A DNA stretch of 25,379 nt from an uncultured Actinomycetes bacterium (GTDB lineage Bacteria; Actinomycetota; Actinomycetes; S36-B12), in assembly GCA_903918595.1 (NCBI GenBank), contig CAIXFB010000224.1, positions 1 through 25,379 on the forward strand, in the 5' to 3' direction. The notes below the pieces were generated by a model, which was not told the DNA's origin, ran no database searches, and saw nothing but the letters and a program-made list of their open reading frames with translations. How positions within the stretch are numbered: the stretch's first letter is position 1; each line of letters starts with the position of its first letter. Of the stretch, positions 7,395-15,917 are shown one piece after another. The position numbers were made by a program, and so were the translations under genes.

Positions 7395-7919
7395 ATGTTG
7401 ATCAATCTCATTGGTGGTGAAGCCACTGGCAAATCTTCCTTGGCGCACGTTCTTGGCTTGCGACTTGATGCAGTGGTTGTGCCAGAGGCCCTTCGCGCTT
7501 TCGTCGACGTGCACGGGCGTGCCCCGAGGGTTGATGAGCAGGCGTCGATCTTGAGAGATCAAGCCGAAGCAGAGCGCATAGCCATTGCCGAGAGCCAAGA
7601 ACTTGATCGGGGTTTTGTCATCGGTGATCCGGCACCCATCATGACCGCGGTCTATAGCCAGCTCTACTACGACGACTCTTCCTTGTTTCGCGTTTCCATG
7701 GAGTTGAGTCCGGTGAGTGATGTGGTGGTGTGGTGCAGCCCTGACTTCGAGTGGACTCCCGATCTCGGGCAACGAGATGGCCCGGAATTTCGCGACGCGG
7801 CTGATGTGATCATCAGGACTGAGGTCATTCCACTCTTCCAAGCTGCACGCATCAACGTGCTGCAGGTCACAGGATCCATTGACGAGCGACTCAATCAGGT
7901 GCTAGCTCACCTGACGTAG
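7395..7919 (+). CDS. NadR-like P-loop kinase, candidate thiamine-trapping kinase
   Basis: A 174-residue AAA_28/NadR-kinase-like protein. The Walker A motif is GGEATGKSS at residues 7-15 (G-x4-G-K-S), followed by a VPEALRAFVD segment and a VIGDPAPIMTAVYSQLYYDD segment that resemble the substrate-binding parts of the ribosylnicotinamide kinase domain of NadR. ATG 7395 follows the pnuT stop by 2 nt with no ribosome binding site, so it is translationally coupled to pnuT and falls under the same TPP riboswitch. By analogy with PnuC-NadR, it probably phosphorylates the imported vitamin; given the riboswitch, thiamine is the likely substrate (to thiamine phosphate or diphosphate). A ribosylnicotinamide kinase is the alternative. 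It does not resemble the ThiN or YcfN thiamine kinases. Confidence 0.75.
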   Translation: MLINLIGGEATGKSSLAHVLGLRLDAVVVPEALRAFVDVHGRAPRVDEQASILRDQAEAERIAIAESQELDRGFVIGDPAPIMTAVYSQLYYDDSSLFRVSMELSPVSDVVVWCSPDFEWTPDLGQRDGPEFRDAADVIIRTEVIPLFQAARINVLQVTGSIDERLNQVLAHLT

Positions 7920-7952
7920 GCGTGGCACCTCTGCGAGAGCGCGCCTGCTACC

Positions 7953-7958
7953 TACACT
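7953..7958 (+). promoter_or_regulatory. -10 element of the PASTA kinase gene, leaderless
   Basis: TACACT ends 7 nt before GTG 7966 and no ribosome binding site intervenes, so it both marks a promoter and selects the GTG start. Confidence 0.6.
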
Positions 7959-7965
7959 CGCAAGG

Positions 7966-9831
7966 GTGGAGAGTTCTGCGCGCCGAAACCTCGTCGGCAC
8001 GACCGTCGATGGCAGATATGAGGTGCAATCTCTCCTGGCGCGTGGCGGTATGGCCACGGTGTACGAGGCACTTGACACCCGCCTCGACCGAGTGGTGGCG
8101 CTCAAGGTGATGCATCCGCATTTGGCTGAGGATCCGGGCTTCGTTTCACGGTTCGAACGTGAGGCCAAGGCAGCAGCTCGATTGTCGCACCCTCACGTGG
8201 TCGGTGTTTTCGATCAAGGTGAATCCGATGGCCTGGTGTATCTCGCCATGGAATACATCCCCGGGCGCACTCTTCGTGATGTGGTCCGTGAGTTCGGCCC
8301 GCTGACCACCGAACAGGCATTGGTCTTTCTCGATCCAGTCCTAGAGGCGCTCGTTGCAGCCCACGCGGCCGGCTTTGTGCATCGAGACATCAAGCCCGAA
8401 AACGTATTGATCTCGGATGACGGCCGCGTGAAGGTCGCAGATTTTGGGCTCGCTCGAGCAGTCTCCGATGCGGGCTCTAGTGCCACGACGGGAATGATCA
8501 TTGGCACGGTCGCCTACCTGTCACCAGAGCAGGTCGAGCACGGGGATGCTGACGGCCGATCCGACATCTACTCGGCCGGAATCTTGCTGTACGAACTCAT
8601 CACCGGATCCACTCCTCATGCCGGTGAAAGCCCACTCGCCATCGCCTACCAGCACGTCAACACAGATGTTCCCGCCCCATCGGGGGTGAAAGCAGATATC
8701 CCAGCTGAAGCCGACGCACTCGTTGTTACCGCAACCAGGCGAGATCCCAATCTGCGTTACCCGACAGCCGCGGCATTTCTTGCCGATGTGCGCCGCGCAC
8801 GTGCAATGTTGCCAGCGCCCCGCCCGTTTATGGACGTTCGCGACACCGTTGTGGTTGATCGAGCGACGGCAGCCGGCATGACAGCCGGGAATTCCACCTC
8901 GGCATTGCGAAGCGAGGTTTCCTACGATCGAAATCCCACTGCTCGACGACGTGGTCCATGGGTTGCCTTGGTAATCGCCCTCGTGGTGGCCCTTGCCGCA
9001 TTTGGCGGTTGGTGGCTCGCTGCAGGACCAGGAAAGACAATCCCGACACCAGATGTGCTTGGCCTCACCACGTCACAGGCCCAGTCCGCACTCGCAACAG
9101 CAGGGCTCACCCTCGAGGTGGCAGAGGAAGTATTCAGCGAAGACGCACCCGCCGATGTCATCGTCAGCACCGACCCAGCCCCCGGCGATGGCGTGCGCGA
9201 GGCAGGCTCAGTCATGGTGACCATTTCTCTGGGCCCAGAGCGCTACCTGGTCCCCGATGTGCAGGGGCTCACCCCGGAGGCAGCCACGGCCGCAATAAAT
9301 GCAGCCAATCTCGCCATTGGCGGCCGTGTTGAAGGGTTCTCCGATGACATCCCGGCTGGTTCGGTATCAGGCACGGATCCCAAGATTGGCGAATCCCTCA
9401 AACCACTGACTCCGGTCGACCTCGTGATCTCCAAGGGTCCCAAACCGGTGGTGATCCCCGACGTGGTTGGCAAGCGAGCCGCTGTCTCGCGATCAACGCT
9501 TGAGGCTGCCGGCCTTGTGGTGACGCCGTCGAGCAAATTCTCCGAAAAAGTTGCCGATGGTCGGGTGATATCAGTTTCACCACCATCGGGCACCAAGGTT
9601 GATTCGGGCTCGAGTGTGGCGGTCGTCATTTCCAAGGGCCCGCCCCCGGTGGTGGTACCGAACTTGGTCGATCTGCCCAGAAGAAAGGCGATTGCAGCTC
9701 TTGCAGCCGTTGGCCTGAAAGCCAAAGTGGAAGCAGGCGACTTCACCCCGCTCAATCGAGTGATCAGCCAGTCTCCTGCTGCCGGCCAAGAAACACCTAA
9801 AGGCAGCACTGTGACGATCCGCATTATTTGA
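7966..9831 (+). CDS. PASTA-domain serine/threonine protein kinase (PknB/PknL type)
   Basis: A 621-residue membrane receptor kinase. The cytoplasmic kinase domain occupies about residues 15-275, with a glycine-loop variant ARGGMATVY, catalytic Lys47 (ALKV), HRDIKPEN at 139-146, DFG at 159-161 and GTVAYLSPEQ at 180-189, so it should be active. A Thr-containing juxtamembrane linker is followed by a single membrane helix at about 331-353 and four extracellular PASTA repeats (about 357-427, 428-495, 496-562 and 563-621). PASTA repeats bind muropeptides or lipid II, and such kinases adjust cell-wall synthesis and division. Its position upstream of the DAHP synthase gene corresponds to pknL in mycobacteria. 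The GTG start is set by a -10 element 7 nt upstream. Its last 8 bp overlap the opposed ogt gene. Confidence 0.95.
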   Translation: MESSARRNLVGTTVDGRYEVQSLLARGGMATVYEALDTRLDRVVALKVMHPHLAEDPGFVSRFEREAKAAARLSHPHVVGVFDQGESDGLVYLAMEYIPGRTLRDVVREFGPLTTEQALVFLDPVLEALVAAHAAGFVHRDIKPENVLISDDGRVKVADFGLARAVSDAGSSATTGMIIGTVAYLSPEQVEHGDADGRSDIYSAGILLYELITGSTPHAGESPLAIAYQHVNTDVPAPSGVKADIPAEADALVVTATRRDPNLRYPTAAAFLADVRRARAMLPAPRPFMDVRDTVVVDRATAAGMTAGNSTSALRSEVSYDRNPTARRRGPWVALVIALVVALAAFGGWWLAAGPGKTIPTPDVLGLTTSQAQSALATAGLTLEVAEEVFSEDAPADVIVSTDPAPGDGVREAGSVMVTISLGPERYLVPDVQGLTPEAATAAINAANLAIGGRVEGFSDDIPAGSVSGTDPKIGESLKPLTPVDLVISKGPKPVVIPDVVGKRAAVSRSTLEAAGLVVTPSSKFSEKVADGRVISVSPPSGTKVDSGSSVAVVISKGPPPVVVPNLVDLPRRKAIAALAAVGLKAKVEAGDFTPLNRVISQSPAAGQETPKGSTVTIRII

Positions 9832-10339
9832 TGCGCGGATCGCTCGCCTTCTCGTGCGCGAGAAGCGCGTGCTTGACGTCTAGACCGTAGCCATATCCAC
9901 CGATACCCATGGACGCCACCACTCGATGGCACGGTACGAACAAGGCCACAAGGTTTTCAGCACACGCGGTACCTACCGCGCGATACGCACGCGGATTGCC
10001 AGCAGATTCCGCAAGCTCCGCATAGGAACTCACGTCGCCAAATTCGATGGTGCGCATGGATTCCCAGACGCTCTGACGAAACACAGAACCTGGCTGGTTC
10101 ACCTGCACTCGATCCAGTGCATGCGGGTCTCCATCACTGTATTCACTCAAGGCTCGCGCTATCCGCATATCCGGATCGTCAACGACTACCTCAATCTCCG
10201 CCGGAAGCCGACGAACGGCGTCGTCCAAATCTCGAAAGGTTGTTGCCCGCACCACCGCACTCGCTGGTTCTATGACAACCCACAAGTCCCCCGCAGGAGT
10301 TTGGTACTGCCCTGCCGTCAGGGCGCCGTTATCGCTCAT
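9824..10339 (-). CDS. ogt: Methylated-DNA--protein-cysteine methyltransferase
   Basis: A 171-residue suicidal DNA repair protein that removes alkyl groups from O6-alkylguanine. The acceptor motif VPCHRVV lies at residues 135-141 with Cys137 as the methyl acceptor, preceded by the DNA-binding AYRAVGTACAEN segment that contains the Arg finger region. The N-terminal half is a poorly conserved ribonuclease-H-like domain, and no Ada regulatory domain is present. Its ATG overlaps the stop codon of the DAHP synthase by 4 nt (ATGA), so it is translated by coupling at the end of that transcript. The functional link to aromatic synthesis is not obvious; cotranscription is probably incidental. Confidence 0.93.
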   Translation of the reverse strand: MSDNGALTAGQYQTPAGDLWVVIEPASAVVRATTFRDLDDAVRRLPAEIEVVVDDPDMRIARALSEYSDGDPHALDRVQVNQPGSVFRQSVWESMRTIEFGDVSSYAELAESAGNPRAYRAVGTACAENLVALFVPCHRVVASMGIGGYGYGLDVKHALLAHEKASDPRIK

Positions 10340-11664
10340 CGCTTGATCAACATGTCAGCGACGAGGAACGCAAGTTCTAGGCTTTGTTCCCTATTCAGAC
10401 GCGGATCGCACGCCGTTTCGTAGCGTTCATGGAGGTTGTGTTCCTCGACCCCACCTGTGCCACCGAGGCACTCCGTGACGTCGTCTCCGGTCAGCTCGAT
10501 GTGAATTCCACCCGGGATAGTTCCCATCTGGCGATGCACCTCAAAGTAGCCGCTTACTTCTTCAATGACATCGTCGAGCAATCTGGTCTTGTAGCCATTG
10601 GAGGATTCGCGGGTATTGCCGTGCATGGGGTCGCACACCCATACAACGGGGATCCCTGTTGACTCAACTTTGGCAACAATCCCAGGCAATACGTCGCGCA
10701 CTTGACCAGCACCCATTCGGGTGATCAGTGACAAGCGCCCAGGGATTCGGTTGGGGTTCAGGCGTGCCACAACTTCAGCAACGTCCTCAGGAGCTGCGGT
10801 TGGGCCAACCTTCACACCCACCGGGTTATGAATGGTGGAAGCGAACTGCATATGCGCACCATCCAATTGACGTGTGCGCTCACCAATCCACAAGAAGTGA
10901 CCAGAGACGTCATAAGGATTTCCGGTACGCGAATCGATCCGGGTGAGTGCCCGCTCGTAGTCCATGGAGAGCGCCTCGTGTGCCGCGTAGAACTCGACCC
11001 GCTCAAACTCCACAGGATTCGTGCCACATGCGTGCATGAACTTCAGCGCTCGGTCTATTTCACCAGCGAGTTGTTCGTAGCGCTGACCAGCGAAGGAATC
11101 ACGAACAAAATCCTGATTCCATGCATGAACCTGACGCAGATCTGCGTATCCACCCTGTGTGAAAGCCCGAACAAGATTCAAAGCAGAGCCAGATGCGTGG
11201 TAGGCCCGAAGAAGTCGCTGAGCATCTGGCCGACGACTTTCCGGATCGAAGCTGAGCGCATTGACGGCATCGCCCAAGTAACTCGTCAGCTCGACTCCGT
11301 CGCGGGTTTCAATAGTTTTACTGCGTGGCTTGAAGTACTGACCGGCCAGCCGACCCATCTTCACCACGGGTAGCGATGCTGCGTACGTCAAAATAACGGA
11401 CATCTGCAGAACTGTCTGCAAACGAGCGCGAATCGAATCGGCAGTGTTTGCCGCAAAGGTTTCAGCACAGTCACCGCCGGTGAGCACGAATGCTTCACCG
11501 CGTGCAGCTTGGGCCAAGCGAGCGGTCAGTTGATCGCACTCCCCCGCGAAAACGAGCGGTGGGAGTCGACGCAGTTCGCCCACCGCAGCATCAAGCTCGT
11601 TCGCATCCGGCCAAGGCGGCTGCTGGGCAGCGGGCAGGTCCGGCCACGTCAGGGAAGTCGACAT
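10336..11664 (-). CDS. aroG: Class II 3-deoxy-7-phosphoheptulonate (DAHP) synthase
   Basis: A 442-residue class II enzyme catalysing PEP + erythrose 4-phosphate to DAHP, the first step of the shikimate pathway. Family signatures include the FVLTGGDCAETF segment near the N-terminus, KMGRLAGQY, the SGHFLWIGERTRQLDGAH segment, HNPVGVKVGP, and VVWVCDPMHGNT, which supply metal and phosphate ligands. ATG 11664 is preferred over the upstream in-frame ATG 11670 because a -10 TACCCT (11677-11672) ends exactly 7 nt before it, implying a leaderless message. It lies downstream of the phosphofructokinase gene (43 bp gap) and is coupled to ogt. The enzyme's position next to a PASTA kinase gene is conserved in actinobacteria. 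Confidence 0.95.
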   Translation of the reverse strand: MSTSLTWPDLPAAQQPPWPDANELDAAVGELRRLPPLVFAGECDQLTARLAQAARGEAFVLTGGDCAETFAANTADSIRARLQTVLQMSVILTYAASLPVVKMGRLAGQYFKPRSKTIETRDGVELTSYLGDAVNALSFDPESRRPDAQRLLRAYHASGSALNLVRAFTQGGYADLRQVHAWNQDFVRDSFAGQRYEQLAGEIDRALKFMHACGTNPVEFERVEFYAAHEALSMDYERALTRIDSRTGNPYDVSGHFLWIGERTRQLDGAHMQFASTIHNPVGVKVGPTAAPEDVAEVVARLNPNRIPGRLSLITRMGAGQVRDVLPGIVAKVESTGIPVVWVCDPMHGNTRESSNGYKTRLLDDVIEEVSGYFEVHRQMGTIPGGIHIELTGDDVTECLGGTGGVEEHNLHERYETACDPRLNREQSLELAFLVADMLIKR

Positions 11665-11671
11665 ATGCATA

Positions 11672-11677
11672 AGGGTA
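11672..11677 (-). promoter_or_regulatory. -10 element of the DAHP synthase gene, leaderless
   Basis: The minus strand reads TACCCT, ending 7 nt before ATG 11664 and only 1 nt before the alternative ATG 11670. The spacing therefore argues for the second ATG. Confidence 0.6.
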
Positions 11678-11707
11678 GGCGTCGGTAGGAAATTCAGGTC
11701 GGGCGGC

Positions 11708-12733
11708 TCAGCCGAAGAAACTCATCGCTTCTTCATACCGAGCCAGCGGCACGGTCTTGAGGACACCCGTCGCGGCCTCAAGTGGCACCCGCACGATGTC
11801 AGTGCCATGAAGCGCCACCATCTTGCCCCAGTCCTGGTCTTTCACAGCCTCAATGGCGTTGAGGCCAAATCGGGTTGCCAAAACTCGGTCAAATGCCGTT
11901 GGCGAACCTCCTCGCTGAATGTGTCCGAGCACCGTGGTCCGGGCCTCATGACCTGTGCGGGCTTCAACCTGCTGGGCCAGCCATTCGCCGATGCCCGAGA
12001 GTTTCACATGACCAAAAGCATCAAGCGTTGCATCCTTCGTGATCAGGTCGCCATCGCTGGGCAGGGCACCCTCGGCGACAACGATGATCGGCGCGTAGGA
12101 GGCCTCGAATCGTGACTCGACCCACGCCACGATTTGGTCCAGATCGAAAGGAACTTCGGGAATCAGAATGACGTTCGCCCCACCCGCCATGCCCGAATGC
12201 AAGGCGATCCAGCCCGCATGGCGACCCATCACTTCACAAATCAGAATGCGATGGTGCGACTCAGCTGTGGTGTGCAGTCGATCAATCGCTTCTGTGGCGA
12301 TCGTGACAGCAGTATCGAAACCGAAGGTGTAGTCCGTGGCATTGAGATCGTTGTCGATCGTCTTGGGCACGCCCACCACGTGCACGCCTCGTTCGGTCAG
12401 TGCCGTTGCAACACCGAGGGTGTCTTCACCGCCGATTGCTACCAGAGCATCAATGCCCAACTTGGCGAGGTTCTCTTCGATCCGCTCGATCCCACCTTCA
12501 ACCTTGATCGGATTGGTGCGCGACGAGCCGAGAATGGTGCCACCACGCGGGAGGATTCCACGAACCTGCGGAATTCCCAACTCCATGGTGAGCCCTTCAA
12601 GTGGGCCCTTCCAACCATCCCGGAACCCAACAAATTCAAAGCCGTACTCCGCCGTTCCACGACGCACCACCGCGCGAATTACCGCGTTCAGTCCAGGGCA
12701 ATCGCCGCCGCCTGTGAGTACACCAACCCGCAT
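11708..12733 (-). CDS. pfp: 6-phosphofructokinase, predicted PPi-dependent
   Basis: A 341-residue PfkA-family enzyme phosphorylating fructose 6-phosphate at C1. Signatures are GGGDCPGLNAVIR (8-20), GGEDT (101-105), PKTIDND (123-129) and MGRHAGWIAL. Position 104 is Asp and position 124 is Lys. In the family, Gly104/Gly124 marks classical ATP enzymes, while Asp104/Lys124 marks PPi-dependent enzymes such as that of Amycolatopsis methanolica. This predicts a reversible, pyrophosphate-using reaction. ATG 12733 is chosen over the in-frame ATG 12781 because a GGAAAGG ribosome binding site lies 7 nt upstream and the N-terminus then aligns with the family. A TAGATT hexamer at 12792-12787 would start a leader of roughly 45-50 nt. 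It is divergent from glpK. Confidence 0.93.
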   Translation of the reverse strand: MRVGVLTGGGDCPGLNAVIRAVVRRGTAEYGFEFVGFRDGWKGPLEGLTMELGIPQVRGILPRGGTILGSSRTNPIKVEGGIERIEENLAKLGIDALVAIGGEDTLGVATALTERGVHVVGVPKTIDNDLNATDYTFGFDTAVTIATEAIDRLHTTAESHHRILICEVMGRHAGWIALHSGMAGGANVILIPEVPFDLDQIVAWVESRFEASYAPIIVVAEGALPSDGDLITKDATLDAFGHVKLSGIGEWLAQQVEARTGHEARTTVLGHIQRGGSPTAFDRVLATRFGLNAIEAVKDQDWGKMVALHGTDIVRVPLEAATGVLKTVPLARYEEAMSFFG

Positions 12734-12827
12734 AGTCGTGCCTTTCCTTGGATCTTCCGAGGGGCCTGTAACCGCTGTCATGGATCAATCTACCCGATCT
12801 TGTCTGCCCTGGAGGTCTGGATGCATC

Positions 12828-12833
12828 TAAGGT
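12828..12833 (+). promoter_or_regulatory. -10 element of glpK, leaderless
   Basis: TAAGGT ends 6 nt before ATG 12840. A GGAGG at 12811-12815 faces an out-of-frame ATG at 12821 and cannot serve this start. Confidence 0.6.
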
Positions 12834-12839
12834 CCGCAC

Positions 12840-14330
12840 ATGCCCGTTTCGGATTTGGACCTGATCTTGGCCATCGATGCTGGCACTACGGGCGTAACCG
12901 CGCTCCTGGTGAATGCTGCAGGCCAGATCGCACATTCCGGGTACACCGAATTTCCGCAACATTTCCCCGCTGACGGACGAGTTGAGCACGATCTCGGCGA
13001 TATTTGGGCCGCGACTTTGAGCGCAACCCAACAGGTGCTCGATCAGAACGTTGGGGTCATCACCGCGATCGGTATCACCAATCAGCGAGAAACGATCTGT
13101 TTCTGGGATCGAGAGACGATGGGTGCCCCGCGTAGGGCAATCGTGTGGCAAGACCGCCGCACCGCAGGAATGTGCCAATCAATGCGCGAACTCGGGCTTG
13201 AACCCGAGATCAGCGCACTCACTGGTCTTCGACTCGATCCCTACTTCAGTGCCACCAAGATCGCTTGGGTGAGAGAGAACGACCCCGACACCTGGGCCCA
13301 TGTGGTGTCTGGGCGGGTGGCTATCGGCACTGTCGACTCATACCTCATCGCCCGCATGACCCGAGGCCTCGAGCACCTCACCGATGCCACCAACGCTTCA
13401 CGCACTTTGCTCTATGACATCTCCACCGGCGATTGGAGCCAGCACCTGTGCGACCTATTTGGCGTTCCGCTCCACGCGCTGCCGGCGATCACATCCTCTT
13501 ACGGTGTTATCGCGACCACCGACCCTGATGTCTTCCTTGGCCTATCCGTCCCCATTAGCGGAGTCGCTGGAGACCAGCAAGCCGCGCTCGTGGGCCAAGC
13601 CGGATTCTCGGTAGGCGATGCGAAATGCACATACGGCACCGGATCCTTTCTCCTTGCCCACACCGGCAGCACCGCACGCATGTCTACGCATGGTCTGCTG
13701 ACAACGGTGGCGCTGCAACACCCTGACGGTCACCGGGACTTCGCTTTGGAAGGCGCCATCTTCGTGACAGGTGCCGCTGTCCAGTGGCTTCGTGATGGCC
13801 TCGGGATCATCGATACTGCGGAAGATGTTGAGGAACTAGCTGCATCGGTCCCCGACTCAGGCGGTGTTGTTTTTGTTCCAGCGCTCACCGGATTAGCAGC
13901 GCCCGACTGGGATCCCCTCGCTCGTGGATTGATCATCGGGATCACCCGCGGCACAACGAGCGCGCACGTCGCTCGCGCCACCCTTGAAGGAATCGCTTTC
14001 GAGGTACGCGACGTGGTCCAACTCATGGCCATGGAAGCAGGTGTGCATCTTCGTCGACTCGCGATCGACGGCGGGGCCGCAGCTAATAACCTTCTGTGCC
14101 AAATCCAAGCTGACCAATTAGGCATACCGGTCGACCGATCGCAAGAACTTCAAACAACAGGGTTGGGCGCAGCTTTCTTGGCCGGCCTCGGTTCGGGAAT
14201 GTGGTCAGGATTCGAAGAAATCTCATCAATGCGATCAAGCAGTGGAACCTTCATGCCAGGGGAACGTGACGAGGAATCTTTCGCGCGTTGGCGTCGAGCA
14301 GTGGAACGCTCACGGGATTGGGCACGCTGA
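12840..14330 (+). CDS. glpK: Glycerol kinase
   Basis: A 496-residue FGGY-family kinase converting glycerol and ATP to sn-glycerol 3-phosphate. Signatures are the phosphate-binding DAGTTGVTALL near residue 13, GITNQRETICFWDR near 78-91, TDATNASRTLLYDI near 181-194, and GVAGDQQAALVGQ near 240-253; length agrees with the family. The message looks leaderless. Immediately downstream and convergent is plsC, whose product uses acylated glycerol phosphate, so the pair is metabolically consistent. No glpF or glpD is in the window. glpK is not part of the conserved neighbourhood as I recall it and is probably a lineage-specific insertion. The stop codons of glpK and plsC are directly adjacent (14328-14330 and 14331-14333), leaving no room for a terminator between the coding regions. 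Confidence 0.95.
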   Translation: MPVSDLDLILAIDAGTTGVTALLVNAAGQIAHSGYTEFPQHFPADGRVEHDLGDIWAATLSATQQVLDQNVGVITAIGITNQRETICFWDRETMGAPRRAIVWQDRRTAGMCQSMRELGLEPEISALTGLRLDPYFSATKIAWVRENDPDTWAHVVSGRVAIGTVDSYLIARMTRGLEHLTDATNASRTLLYDISTGDWSQHLCDLFGVPLHALPAITSSYGVIATTDPDVFLGLSVPISGVAGDQQAALVGQAGFSVGDAKCTYGTGSFLLAHTGSTARMSTHGLLTTVALQHPDGHRDFALEGAIFVTGAAVQWLRDGLGIIDTAEDVEELAASVPDSGGVVFVPALTGLAAPDWDPLARGLIIGITRGTTSAHVARATLEGIAFEVRDVVQLMAMEAGVHLRRLAIDGGAAANNLLCQIQADQLGIPVDRSQELQTTGLGAAFLAGLGSGMWSGFEEISSMRSSSGTFMPGERDEESFARWRRAVERSRDWAR

Positions 14331-15056
14331 TTATTCGGTACGGTTGCTCAGCATTGAGGCAGCATCGGCGGACTCACCACGCGCGATAAGTTCTTTGGCG
14401 CGTGTTGCATACATATCCACATATTCCTGGCCGGTGAGTCTCATCAATTCATACATGACTTCATCGGTGACGGACCGCAACATGAACCGGTCATCCTCTA
14501 AACCTTCATACCGAGAGAAATCTAGGGGTGTACCAACCCGAATTCCTACGCGTTTGAGTCTGGGACGCAACGTTCCCGGCGGCTGGATTTCATAGGTGTT
14601 GATCATGGCAACTGGAACGATCGGGGCATGCGCCTCCAGTGCCATTCGAGCCAGGCCGGTTTTACCCCGGTACATCGTGCCGTTCGGTGACCGAGTGCCC
14701 TCGGGGTAAATACCCAGCAACTCTCCCCGGTTCAGGATCCGAGTCGCCGTGTTAATCGCCGCTTCACTTGCACGACCACCCGATCGATCCACCGGGACCT
14801 GCCCAATTGTGATGAAGAAAACTCGAGTGGCCCAACCTTTGAGGCCGCGACCGGTGAAGTAGTCACTCTTCGCCAAGTACGTGATCGGCCGAGGAAGCAC
14901 CAAAGCCAAGAAGAATGAATCCGAAAAAGACAGGTGGTTACTCGCCATGATCGCCGGACCCGCAGACGGCACGTTCGTTCGTCCCTCAATCCACGGTCGG
15001 AAGAGCACGCGCAGCCAAGGTCCAATGATGATGTGCTTGAGCACCCAGTAGAGCAT
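14331..15056 (-). CDS. plsC: 1-acyl-sn-glycerol-3-phosphate acyltransferase
   Basis: A membrane-associated acyltransferase of about 241 residues that makes phosphatidic acid from lysophosphatidic acid. The catalytic NHLSFSD motif (NHx4D) lies near residues 42-48, and the glycerol-phosphate-binding YPEGTRS motif near 118-124, preceded by a hydrophobic N-terminal segment. ATG 15056 is chosen because the protein then begins MLYWVLKHIIIGPW, the typical start of actinobacterial homologues; ATG 15065 is close and equally possible, and a longer frame extends to 15161. A -10 candidate TAGTCT lies on the minus strand at 15133-15128, which would give a leader of about 65 nt. It is divergent from the alpha/beta hydrolase gene. 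Confidence 0.9.
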   Translation of the reverse strand: MLYWVLKHIIIGPWLRVLFRPWIEGRTNVPSAGPAIMASNHLSFSDSFFLALVLPRPITYLAKSDYFTGRGLKGWATRVFFITIGQVPVDRSGGRASEAAINTATRILNRGELLGIYPEGTRSPNGTMYRGKTGLARMALEAHAPIVPVAMINTYEIQPPGTLRPRLKRVGIRVGTPLDFSRYEGLEDDRFMLRSVTDEVMYELMRLTGQEYVDMYATRAKELIARGESADAASMLSNRTE

Positions 15057-15151
15057 GCAGCGCATCCATTCCAGAGTGGAAGCCCGGCCGAAATCGGTGG
15101 CCGTCGATCGCGGGAGCGAACAGTGGCAGACTAATGCCCTGACCATTGATA

Positions 15152-15155
15152 GGAG
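15152..15155 (+). promoter_or_regulatory. Shine-Dalgarno of the alpha/beta hydrolase gene
   Basis: GGAG, 5 nt before ATG 15161, decides that start over the in-frame TTG at 15146. Confidence 0.6.
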
Positions 15156-15160
15156 CCACA

Positions 15161-15916
15161 ATGTCGATCCGTGCCGGCGCGCAGCCCTGGGCCGCGCAGG
15201 GTGATTCCACCGGAATTTTGCTGATCCACGGCTTCACCGGCTCCCCCGCTTCCATGACACCCTGGGGAAAGCGCCTATCGGAGCAGGGCTGGAGCGTTCA
15301 AGTTCCCCGCTTACCCGGGCACGGAACCCGCTGGCAAGACATGAACATCACTCGCTGGCAGGACTGGTACGCCGAAGCTGAGCGCTCACTTGCCGAACTT
15401 CGAAAAACCTGCACCTCGGTTTTCGTCATGGGACTCTCCATGGGTGGCAGTCTCACTTTGCGAATCGCTGAACAACACGGGTCAAGCATCGAAGGCATAG
15501 TCCTGGTCAATGCCGCAGTTCATTCAGAACGTCCTGACCGCCACCTTCTCCCTGTACTGCACCGATTCATTCCGGCATTCCCCGGGATTTCCAATGACAT
15601 CAATAAACCTGGCCAGGATGAGATTGCCTACGACAAGATCCCACTTCGGGCGGCACATTCGTTGAGTGATCTTTGGAAGCATGTGAAGAACGACATTTCC
15701 TCGGTCACCTCGCCAATGTTGTTGTTTCAGAGCAAGGTTGATCACATCGTCGAAGCATCAAATGCCGAATGGATTTGGAACAACGTTTCGAGCACTGACA
15801 AGGAACGGGTGCTGCTCCAGAACTCATTCCATGTAGCCACACTGGATCACGATGCTCCTTTGATCGAAGACATGAGCATTGATTTCGTTCAGCGCCTCAT
15901 CAGAAGCCAGGCCTAA
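15161..15916 (+). CDS. Alpha/beta hydrolase, carboxylesterase/monoacylglycerol lipase type
   Basis: A 251-residue serine hydrolase. The oxyanion-hole segment LLIHGFTGSP lies at about residues 20-29, GHGT at 53-56, the nucleophile elbow GLSMGG at 91-96 with Ser93, the acid in VDHIVEASNAEW, and the His in SFHVATLDHDAP, which completes a triad. The fold and the conserved GFTGSP resemble the Est30-type carboxylesterases and bacterial monoacylglycerol lipases, so a short acyl ester or monoacylglycerol substrate is likely but unproved. There is no signal peptide, so it is cytoplasmic. The next gene starts 2 nt after the stop, so the two form an operon; plsC is divergent, and lipid turnover fits this context. 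Confidence 0.88.
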   Translation: MSIRAGAQPWAAQGDSTGILLIHGFTGSPASMTPWGKRLSEQGWSVQVPRLPGHGTRWQDMNITRWQDWYAEAERSLAELRKTCTSVFVMGLSMGGSLTLRIAEQHGSSIEGIVLVNAAVHSERPDRHLLPVLHRFIPAFPGISNDINKPGQDEIAYDKIPLRAAHSLSDLWKHVKNDISSVTSPMLLFQSKVDHIVEASNAEWIWNNVSSTDKERVLLQNSFHVATLDHDAPLIEDMSIDFVQRLIRSQA

Positions 15917-15917
15917 C

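Noticed and set aside
12734..12781. 16-residue N-terminal extension of phosphofructokinase
   Set aside because: The family N-terminus is MRVGVLTGGGDCPG at 12733, which has its own ribosome binding site; the residue numbers 104 and 124 also fit only this start.
12134..12973. 279-codon plus-strand frame across pfp and the start of glpK
   Set aside because: Antisense to phosphofructokinase and out of frame with glycerol kinase; no motif.
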